DNA from: Gammaproteobacteria bacterium
GTDB taxonomy: Bacteria > Pseudomonadota > Gammaproteobacteria > Steroidobacterales > Steroidobacteraceae
NCBI GenBank assembly: GCA_029857655.1
Contig: JAOUGR010000060.1
Location: 1-9,634, forward strand
DNA length: 9,634 bases
Reading direction: 5' to 3'
Part shown: positions 1-7,927 of the stretch, piece by piece
Layout: each line of letters opens with the position of its first letter
How positions within the stretch are numbered: the stretch's first letter is position 1
Program-made: the position numbers and the translations under genes
Notes under the pieces: model-generated
What the model was told of the DNA's origin: nothing
Database searches by the model: none
What the model saw: only the letters and a program-made list of their open reading frames with translations

Positions 1-45
1 CTTAGCTATTTTCTGAATTGGCAGGGAGACATCAGGAGTCACCCC

Positions 46-690
46 ATGGAAATGTTTGGAACGATGATCAGGTTTTTTCAGGACGGCGGATTATTCATGT
101 ATCCGATCGCCCTGATCGCAGCACTCGGAATCGCGGTCGCGATCGAGCGCTATTTCTACCTTTGGCACACGGAAGGCGCCAACCGGCGCGCCTGGGCTGA
201 AGTTGCACCATTCCTTGGCCAGGGCGACTACAAGCGTGCGCTTGCCGCGACCACCGACTCAAAATCGGCGATCGGGCAGATCCTGAGCTACGGGCTCGCG
301 CGCGTGCAGAGCGCAAGGCGCCGGGATGACGTCGAGAAGGCCATGGAAGAAAGCCTGATGGAGGTTGTGCCGCGACTGGAACGCCGCACCCACTATCTTG
401 CGAGCTTCGCGAATATCGCGACGCTGCTGGGACTGCTCGGCACGATCATCGGGCTGATCCAGGCGTTCCAGGCAGTATCCACTGCGGATCCGGCGGAGAA
501 AGCCGAGTTGCTGTCGGCCTCGATCTCGGTCGCGATGAACACGACCGCATTCGGCCTGATCGTCGCGATTCCGCTCTTGATGCTGCATTCGGTTCTGCAG
601 TCAAAGACGACGCAGATCGTTGACAGCCTCGAAATGGCGTCCGTGAAATTCCTGAACACGGTCGTCGAGCGCAGACCGGAGAATGCATGA
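46..690 (+). CDS. MotA/TolQ/ExbB-family proton channel protein
   Basis: This 214-residue protein is an inner-membrane subunit of an ExbB/TolQ-type proton channel, which couples proton flow to work in the envelope. Three hydrophobic segments fit the family topology: about residues 16-36, 118-140 and 160-183. The second contains the Gly-rich stretch LLGLLGTIIGLIQAF, and the third begins with the conserved small-residue/Thr motif SVAMNTTAFGL, which lines the channel in ExbB/TolQ. A cytoplasmic loop of about 75 residues lies between the first two segments, as in ExbB. The length is normal. AGGAG at 34-38 sits 7 bases before the ATG and fixes the start, although the frame is open back to the window edge. 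The stop overlaps the ATG of the next gene, so the two are translationally coupled. The operon promoter must lie near or beyond the left edge. I cannot separate ExbB from TolQ or Agl/Glt-type motors by sequence alone; the family call is secure. Confidence 0.93.
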   Translation: MEMFGTMIRFFQDGGLFMYPIALIAALGIAVAIERYFYLWHTEGANRRAWAEVAPFLGQGDYKRALAATTDSKSAIGQILSYGLARVQSARRRDDVEKAMEESLMEVVPRLERRTHYLASFANIATLLGLLGTIIGLIQAFQAVSTADPAEKAELLSASISVAMNTTAFGLIVAIPLLMLHSVLQSKTTQIVDSLEMASVKFLNTVVERRPENA

Positions 691-1202
691 GCGTCGTCAG
701 CCGGGCCGCCCGCCGTCATCGCCGCAGCAATGCGGAGGAATTGTCGGTCACGGCCTTCATGAACCTGATGGTCGTGCTCGTGCCGTTCCTGCTGATAACG
801 GCCGTCTTCTCGCGGCTGACGATTCTTGAGCTCAACCTGCCCAGCTCGAGCCAGGTGGTGCCGGAGACCGCCCAGGCCATCAACCTGGAAATCCACGTGC
901 GCGAGGGCCGCATCGAGGTCGCGGATCGTGGCACGGGCCTGTTGCGCGCATTGCCTGATGTCGAGGGCCGGCGTGATTTCGCCGGTCTCGGCCACTTTCT
1001 GGCTGACGAAATCAAGCCGCGCTTCCCGGAACTCATTTCTGCGACCGTGCTGCTGGAGCCGCAGATTCCCTATGACACGGTCGTCCAGGTGATGGACATC
1101 GTCAGGGTGCGCGCCGTGGTCGAGGATGGACGCCAGATCCAGCAGGAACTGTTTCCCGACATCTCGATAGGCGATGCGCCCGCGCTGAAGGGGGGCAAAT
1201 GA
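687..1202 (+). CDS. ExbD/TolR-family protein, first paralogue, with Asn at the channel Asp position
   Basis: This 171-residue ExbD/TolR-type subunit has a basic cytoplasmic N-terminus (residues 1-18), one transmembrane helix (about 20-42) and a periplasmic domain. In canonical ExbD the helix carries an essential aspartate (motif like VTPFIDVMLVLL). Here the matching stretch is VTAFMNLMVVLVPFLL, with Asn26 (AAC at 762-764) in that place. The periplasmic part ends with IPYDTVVQVMDIVR, which resembles the late ExbD helix motif, followed by a short tail rich in Gly and Lys. The start overlaps the exbB-like stop as ATGA, and GGAG at 678-681 provides the ribosome site. The next gene is a second ExbD that keeps Asp, so this one probably works as the non-protonating half of a heterodimer. 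That role is inferred; the family assignment is clear. Confidence 0.88.
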   Translation: MSVVSRAARRHRRSNAEELSVTAFMNLMVVLVPFLLITAVFSRLTILELNLPSSSQVVPETAQAINLEIHVREGRIEVADRGTGLLRALPDVEGRRDFAGLGHFLADEIKPRFPELISATVLLEPQIPYDTVVQVMDIVRVRAVVEDGRQIQQELFPDISIGDAPALKGGK

Positions 1203-1714
1203 GCCACTCGACACGGGCCAAGCGCATGGAGCGCCACCATAAGCGCGGCCGTCCGGCGACGCTTTCACTGGTTTCGCTGATGGATATCTTCACGATCCTG
1301 GTGTTCTTCCTGCTGGTCAACTCGGCCGAGGTGCAATCGCTCGAGCCGCCCAAGGTGCTGAAGTTGCCGGAGTCAATTGCGCTCGAGAAGCCGCGTGAAT
1401 CCGTCATCGTCATGGTGACGAAGGACCAGGTGCTCGTCCAGGGCGAGCCGGTCGTGACGGTCGCGGACGTGGATCGCCACGAGGGCATAATCATCGCCCC
1501 GTTGCGCCGCGCGCTCCGGGTGCAAAGCGATCGCACGCTGCTGCGCGCCGCCGCGACGGATGCCAGCGCCCGTGAGATCACGATCCTTGCAGATCGCGAG
1601 ATCCCCTACCGGATCCTCAAGAAGATCATGGCCAGCTGCACGGACGCGGACTACGGGAAACTTTCGCTAGCAGTAATCCAGAAACCGGAGGCGATCGGTG
1701 CCGATGCCAGCTGA
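1199..1714 (+). CDS. ExbD/TolR-family protein, second paralogue, channel Asp present
   Basis: This 171-residue ExbD/TolR-type subunit has a strongly basic N-terminus (KRMERHHKRGR), one membrane helix at about residues 22-43 and a periplasmic domain. The helix motif SLVSLMDIFTILVFFLL keeps the expected proton-carrying aspartate, Asp29. The C-terminal part (EIPYRILKKIMASC, then KLSLAVIQK) matches the ExbD pattern of a helix followed by a final strand. Translation is coupled to the previous ExbD by an ATGA overlap, with AAGGGGGG at 1188-1195 as the ribosome site. It is the same length as its neighbour but clearly diverged from it, so this is an old duplication and not a recent one. ExbB with two different ExbDs is also the layout of the myxococcal gliding motor AglRQS (known from the literature). 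Confidence 0.92.
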   Translation: MSHSTRAKRMERHHKRGRPATLSLVSLMDIFTILVFFLLVNSAEVQSLEPPKVLKLPESIALEKPRESVIVMVTKDQVLVQGEPVVTVADVDRHEGIIIAPLRRALRVQSDRTLLRAAATDASAREITILADREIPYRILKKIMASCTDADYGKLSLAVIQKPEAIGADAS

Positions 1715-1738
1715 ATCTGAATCGCCGGGAGTGAGCAC

Positions 1739-2686
1739 TTGAGCGCAGCGGTCGCATACTACTACCGCAGGTTCGAACTGCCCTGGAATGTGTCCGAGGA
1801 AGAGCGGGAACGCTTCCGGCGCATCTGGCTGTGGGCGGTCGGTATTGTCCTCGCGATCGGGCTCATCGTGCCCTGGCTGCCGACGCCGGAGCGGGACTTC
1901 AGCGTGCCGCCGCCGATACCACCGCGGCTGGCGCGGCTGGTCCTGGACCGGGCGATCCCGCCTCCGCCGCCGCCACCCGTGCAGCCGGAACGCGTGCAGC
2001 CGGAAAAGGTGCAGAAGGTCGAGCGTGCGGTCCCTGACCTCAAGCGCACCCAGGACGCGCGGCGCAAGGCGGCGCAGGCTGGCTTGCTGCCATTCGCCGA
2101 CCAGCTCTCGGACCTGCGCGACAAGTTCGACGTCAAGAAAGAGGACCTGGCGCCGCTTGCAAGCGCCAGGGGTGACGGAGGCACGCCACGCGCCGAGCGA
2201 TCCCTGATCACGACACGCACCGGCACCTTGACCGGGGGGATCAACACGGCCGGCGTCAGCAGCGGCTTCGGCAGCGGCAGCGGCACCCTCGACGGCCATG
2301 GCACGACACGCATGCAGGTGCCGCTGGGCGGGAGCGGCGGCGGCAACGCGATGCGCGGGGGCGATAATTCGTCGCGCAGCGGCAAAGGCAAGAAAGCATC
2401 GCGCAGCCAGGAGGAGATCGAGCTTGTCTTCGACCGCAACAAGTCTGCGATCTACGCGCTCTACAATCGCGCGCTGCGCGACAACCCGGCATTGCTGGGC
2501 AAGGTCGTTTTCGAGCTCACGATTGCCCCGTGGGGAGAGATCACCGAGTGTCGAATCGTGTCCAGCGAACTCAAGGACAGTGAGCTCGAGCACAAACTGG
2601 TCGCGCGAATCCGCATGTTCCGGTTCGAGGACAAGGATGTCGAGGCGATGACAACCACAAAACCGATTGAGTTCTTCCCGGCCTGA
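1739..2686 (+). CDS. TonB-like protein with AgmX/PglI-type C-terminal domain
   Basis: This 315-residue protein is anchored by one N-terminal membrane helix (about residues 29-48) after a short cytoplasmic segment. It then has a proline-rich stretch (57-80, including a run of seven prolines at 74-80), a charged probable helical region (81-135), and a Gly/Ser-rich flexible linker (165-215). The C-terminal domain (about 227-315) reads AIYALYNRALRDNP, GKVVFELTIAPWGEI and IRMFRF, the pattern of the AgmX/PglI C-terminal family. That family is related in layout to TonB/TolA, which span the periplasm to contact outer-membrane partners. The start is TTG with GGGAG at 1727-1731, 7 bases upstream; an in-frame stop at 1718 rules out an earlier start, and the GTG at 1731 is in another frame and stops at once. 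It closes the ExbB-ExbD-ExbD operon, 24 bases after it, and is likely the moving arm. The outer-membrane partner is unknown; the receptor at 5557-7764 is one candidate. Confidence 0.85.
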   Translation: MSAAVAYYYRRFELPWNVSEEERERFRRIWLWAVGIVLAIGLIVPWLPTPERDFSVPPPIPPRLARLVLDRAIPPPPPPPVQPERVQPEKVQKVERAVPDLKRTQDARRKAAQAGLLPFADQLSDLRDKFDVKKEDLAPLASARGDGGTPRAERSLITTRTGTLTGGINTAGVSSGFGSGSGTLDGHGTTRMQVPLGGSGGGNAMRGGDNSSRSGKGKKASRSQEEIELVFDRNKSAIYALYNRALRDNPALLGKVVFELTIAPWGEITECRIVSSELKDSELEHKLVARIRMFRFEDKDVEAMTTTKPIEFFPA

Positions 2687-2716
2687 GATCCATCCCGCTC
2701 GGGGGTCGAATCCGAC

Positions 2717-4982
<2,266 letters not shown>

Positions 4983-5005
4983 CGCGCGCGCGCTGCAACG
5001 GGTCG

Positions 5006-5030
5006 GGCCGGCGGTGTATCATCGCCGGCC
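5006..5030 (+). repeat. Perfect inverted repeat between nirS and slyD
   Basis: GGCCGGCG (5006-5013) and CGCCGGCC (5023-5030) form a perfect 8-bp stem around a 9-base loop, 23 bases after the nirS stop. No T-run follows, so it is at best a weak terminator or an mRNA-stabilising 3' hairpin for nirS. The loop holds TATCAT (5017-5022), which could instead be a -10 element for slyD, since a start near 5029 would leave a 20-base leader. The only -35 candidate (CTGCAA, 4993-4998) is poor. Confidence 0.45.
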
Positions 5031-5048
5031 TGCCGCCGGAGTCCGCCG

Positions 5049-5531
5049 ATGAATGTCGCGCCAAACAAGGTCATCTGCATTCACTACACGCTGCGTGACG
5101 ACGCAGGCGCGGTGATCGATTCATCATCCGGCCGCGAACCGCTGGCATACCTGCACGGCACCGGCAACCTGATCCCGGGGCTCGAATCCGCACTGGAAGG
5201 CAAGGCGACCGGCGAGACACTGGAGGTCACGATCGCGCCGGAGCAGGCCTATGGAAAACGCGATGAACGCCTGGTCCAGATCGTGGCGCGCTCGAAATTC
5301 GGTGAAATCAGCGAGATCGTGCCGGGCATGCAGGTCAGGACCTCGGGACCCGGCGGATCGCGCATCGTCACGGTGACGCACGTCGAGCGCGATCTCGTGA
5401 CGATCGACGCAAATCACCCGCTGGCCGGCAAGACGCTGCATTTCCACGTGCAGATCACCGAAGTGCGCCAGGCCACGCGCGATGAACTGAAACACGGCCA
5501 CGTCCACGGACCCGGCGGACACCACCATTGA
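5049..5531 (+). CDS. slyD: FKBP-type peptidyl-prolyl isomerase, SlyD-like
   Basis: This 160-residue cytoplasmic (no signal peptide) FKBP-fold protein should catalyse proline cis-trans isomerisation and act as a chaperone. The first FKBP half is at about residues 1-70 (YTLRDDAGAVIDSS, then GTGNLIPGLESALEG and PEQAYGKRDE). The inserted-flap chaperone domain follows at about 71-125, then the hallmark DANHPLAGKTLHFHVQI returns to the FKBP fold. The C-terminus carries six His in the last 12 residues (149, 151, 153, 158-160), a short version of the metal-binding tail through which E. coli SlyD delivers nickel to hydrogenase maturation (known family role). GGAG at 5038-5041 lies 7 bases before the ATG. 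It follows nirS by 66 bases and may be co-transcribed with it or have its own promoter in the gap. It converges on the receptor gene with 25 bases between the stops and no clear terminator. Confidence 0.92.
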   Translation: MNVAPNKVICIHYTLRDDAGAVIDSSSGREPLAYLHGTGNLIPGLESALEGKATGETLEVTIAPEQAYGKRDERLVQIVARSKFGEISEIVPGMQVRTSGPGGSRIVTVTHVERDLVTIDANHPLAGKTLHFHVQITEVRQATRDELKHGHVHGPGGHHH

Positions 5532-5556
5532 TCCGGCTGCGCGGCGGGATGCGACG

Positions 5557-7764
5557 TCAGAAAGCCGCGGTCAGGGTGACGGAGAAATTACGGCCCGGCT
5601 GCTGATAGAGCTCGAGCAATGGATCGCTCGGCGTGCGGCCGCGCACGTCGGACCATTCATGGTAGCGGCGATCCGCAATATTGAAGACGCCCGCGTTGAG
5701 CCTGAAATGTTCACCGATCCGCAACTGCCCGGTCAGGTCGATCGTTGCGAATCCGGCAGGCTGGAACAGGGGCCCTCGCGATTCGTCCACGCGCCCGACG
5801 CCATCGACCGCGGTCACGATGAGTTGCGCCCGCCAGCGTGCGGACGGCGCTTTGTAGCGAAGCCCGATGATTACGCGTGCCGGATCAATTGTGTTGATCG
5901 GCACATGACGCACGACATCGTCTCCACGGGTCCAGGATGCGGACAAGCTGCCGCTGAAGCCATCAAGCGCGGCAGTCCACCTGCCCAGGTCGAAATCGAA
6001 TGATGCCTCGGCGCCGCGGATCCTGGCCTCGCCGATATTCTGCGACTGAAACAGCGTCGTGCCCGTGGCGGGGTCCGGCCCGATATTTACCCTGGACTCG
6101 ATGAAGTCGCGATAGCGGCTGTAGTAGGCGCTGAGGCTGCCTGACACGGCGCTGCCGCCGAATCGCGCACCGATTTCGATGCTGTCGCTTTTTTCCGGCT
6201 TGAGATCCGGGTTCGGAATTGCTCGTACATTGAACTGGGGCAGGTCGAGCCCGATGTTGACATCCTCGAACGGCTGCGAACGAAAGCCATGCGAGTACTG
6301 CAGGAACAGCAATAGTCGGTCCGAGGCGGCAAGGCTTGCACCGAGCTTGGGCGCAAACGACACCTGCCGGATCGAGACCGGGTCCTGGCCCGGATTGTCA
6401 GCGGCATACATGGCGTCGACGGCAGGCTCGAGGCGGTACCAGTCGGCGCGCAGCGCCGGAATCACTGTCCAGCGGCCCATATGCGATCGCCACTGGTCCT
6501 GGAGGTAGAGTCCGGCCTTCGTGATGTCTGATTTGGGGAAATCCCGCACCGGCAGGGCTTCGCCCAGGATCGTGCTGGTCGCGATACCGGTGCTGAGGTT
6601 CGTTTGCAGGCCGTCGCGCCGCTCGACGACCCGGGTGCGGGACAATTCCGCGCCGCCCACCAGTTGATGCGTGCCCCGCTCTCCGTTGATCCGGCGCAGC
6701 GCAGTCAGTTCACCGCCGGTAACGGTCTCCTCATAGAAGAACCCGCGATGGATCGCGAGCGGCGGCGTCGCCGGCAATACGGCCCGGCGCTCCTCGTCGG
6801 TAATCTGTGCGAATCGCGATTCAATCCGGTATAGCCTCCATTCGACCTGATCGAATGGGCCGGGGGCATCCAGCACCTGGTCCACGACGAAGCGCCAGTT
6901 CTCGGTGCTGTCATCGCCCTGCAGGAATGTCGTATTGGCGAATCGCCCGCCCGACAGCTCGAGTGAGTCCACGTCCGTCAGGGCAGCCTGGCGCTCCCAG
7001 CCGAGTGTCAGACGCAAGGGCCGGCCGAGACCATGCACGACGGCGCGGGCCAGCACTGCATCCGACTCGAAGTCACGGGGATTTGCGTCGACCACGCGGT
7101 AGGCGTTCTGCATTTCACTGCCTTCGCGCCGCGCAATGGCGAGCATCCCGTCAAAGTTCTCGAACCGCCCTGCGGCAGTCATGCCGGCCAGGGTTGCATG
7201 GCTGCTGCTCGCGTAGCCAGTACGCAGCCGTAGCGCATGGTCTGCGCCGTCTGGCAGCAGGTCGGCCGGATCAACGGTGGTCGTCGCCACGACGCCCGCG
7301 ATCGCGTCGCTGCCGTACAGCGTCGACGCGGGTCCCTTGAGGATCTCGATTCGCTTGATGAGTTCGGGATCCGCGAATTGCCTGCCGGCGTCGGAGAAAC
7401 TGCCGATCGAAAATGTACTGGCCGCGGGCACGCCGTCGGTCTCAAGGAGAACGCGATTTCCGGACAGTCCGCGCACGGTAATGGCCGTGTATCCGAAACG
7501 GTTCGGGTCCCGGCGCACCGATATACCGGGTTGGTCCCGGAACATGCCGCCGGCATCGAATGCGAGCCGGTTCTCGAGATCGTCGGCCGATATGATCGAT
7601 ACGGCGGCGGGAGCTTCCGCGAGCGGCTGCGAAGACTTGCCAACCACGGTGACCGTCTCGAGCCGCGGCAGGAATGTCGTCGCACGGGCCGGCAGGCTTG
7701 CCAGGATGATCAGGGCAACCGGCCAGGCGGCGAGACGACTAGCGCCATTTGAGGATTGCGACAT
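5557..7764 (-). CDS. TonB-dependent outer-membrane receptor, heme/hemoglobin receptor-like
   Basis: This 735-residue protein is an outer-membrane importer driven by a TonB-type complex. A signal peptide spans about residues 1-28 (hydrophobic WPVALIILASLPARA). A TonB box (ETVTVVG) lies at 36-42, the plug at about 50-160, and the 22-stranded barrel runs to the terminal Phe735. The plug motifs RFGYTAITVRGLSGNRVLLETDG... , SFSDAGRQFADPELIKRIEI and KGPASTLYGSDAIAGVV match the TonB-dependent hemoglobin/transferrin/lactoferrin receptor family. In the barrel, FRSQPFEDVN (494-503) and NPDLKPEKSD (518-527) correspond to the FRAP and NPNL boxes of heme receptors. FRAP is altered, and no His lies between the boxes where HemR-type receptors have a heme-binding one. 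The substrate is therefore probably heme-related but not certain. ATG 7764 was chosen because it starts the signal peptide; the frame stays open upstream without coding character. It is divergent from ppc. Confidence 0.9.
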   Translation of the reverse strand: MSQSSNGASRLAAWPVALIILASLPARATTFLPRLETVTVVGKSSQPLAEAPAAVSIISADDLENRLAFDAGGMFRDQPGISVRRDPNRFGYTAITVRGLSGNRVLLETDGVPAASTFSIGSFSDAGRQFADPELIKRIEILKGPASTLYGSDAIAGVVATTTVDPADLLPDGADHALRLRTGYASSSHATLAGMTAAGRFENFDGMLAIARREGSEMQNAYRVVDANPRDFESDAVLARAVVHGLGRPLRLTLGWERQAALTDVDSLELSGGRFANTTFLQGDDSTENWRFVVDQVLDAPGPFDQVEWRLYRIESRFAQITDEERRAVLPATPPLAIHRGFFYEETVTGGELTALRRINGERGTHQLVGGAELSRTRVVERRDGLQTNLSTGIATSTILGEALPVRDFPKSDITKAGLYLQDQWRSHMGRWTVIPALRADWYRLEPAVDAMYAADNPGQDPVSIRQVSFAPKLGASLAASDRLLLFLQYSHGFRSQPFEDVNIGLDLPQFNVRAIPNPDLKPEKSDSIEIGARFGGSAVSGSLSAYYSRYRDFIESRVNIGPDPATGTTLFQSQNIGEARIRGAEASFDFDLGRWTAALDGFSGSLSASWTRGDDVVRHVPINTIDPARVIIGLRYKAPSARWRAQLIVTAVDGVGRVDESRGPLFQPAGFATIDLTGQLRIGEHFRLNAGVFNIADRRYHEWSDVRGRTPSDPLLELYQQPGRNFSVTLTAAF

Positions 7765-7805
7765 CGAGTGATTCCGGTGCTGGATTTTGCGAACGCCAGG
7801 GATTA

Positions 7806-7811
7806 ATTCTA
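7806..7811 (-). promoter_or_regulatory. Candidate -10 element for the receptor gene
   Basis: Read on the minus strand this is TAGAAT, five of six bases of the consensus -10. It would start transcription near 7799 and give a leader of about 35 bases before the ATG at 7764. The -35 region 17 bases upstream (ATGCGA) is weak, as is common for activator-dependent promoters. I find no convincing Fur box beside it. Confidence 0.4.
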
Positions 7812-7847
7812 CGGGCATGGCGTCATGATCGCATCCGGCGCCGCCTT

Positions 7848-7864
7848 GATTGAGGCCAACAATC
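7848..7864. repeat. Short palindrome in the receptor/ppc divergent region
   Basis: GATTG (7848-7852) and CAATC (7860-7864) form a perfect 5-bp inverted repeat with a 7-base spacer. It lies just upstream of the candidate ppc -10 element and about 40 bases upstream of the receptor -10 on the other strand. It could be an operator for either gene. Arms this short occur by chance, so support is weak. Confidence 0.25.
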
Positions 7865-7874
7865 GGCGCGCGTC

Positions 7875-7883
7875 TGCTAGACT
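7875..7883 (+). promoter_or_regulatory. Candidate extended -10 element for ppc
   Basis: TGCTAGACT contains an extended -10: TG, one base, then TAGACT, which matches four of six consensus positions. Transcription would begin near 7890, leaving a leader of about 38 bases before the GTG start. No good -35 hexamer is present at 16-18 bases, consistent with an extended -10 promoter. The call rests on motif and position only. Confidence 0.4.
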
Positions 7884-7927
7884 CGCGCAGCTGCCGGATC
7901 CGATGCACGACCGGCGACCCGAGTCCC

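Noticed and set aside
1..45. The C-terminal end of a gene upstream of the ExbB-like gene (a frame ending in TGA at 14-16).
   Set aside because: Only four codons are visible before that stop, too few to support a coding call.
393..1268. A 291-codon minus-strand open frame opposite the ExbB and first ExbD genes.
   Set aside because: Composition is typical of a shadow frame (Arg, His, Asp rich with no motif), and the opposite strand carries well-supported genes with coupled starts.
2687..2716. A possible terminator (CCCGCTCGGGG) after the TonB-like gene.
   Set aside because: The stem would be 4 bp with a 2-base loop and no T-run, too weak to call.
5532..5556. A bidirectional terminator between the convergent slyD and receptor genes.
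   Set aside because: The 25-base gap shows no stable stem with flanking T-runs.
7765..7847. A Fur box upstream of the receptor gene.
   Set aside because: AT-rich bases near 7801-7811 do not resemble the GATAATGATAATCATTATC consensus; they are better explained as a -10 element.
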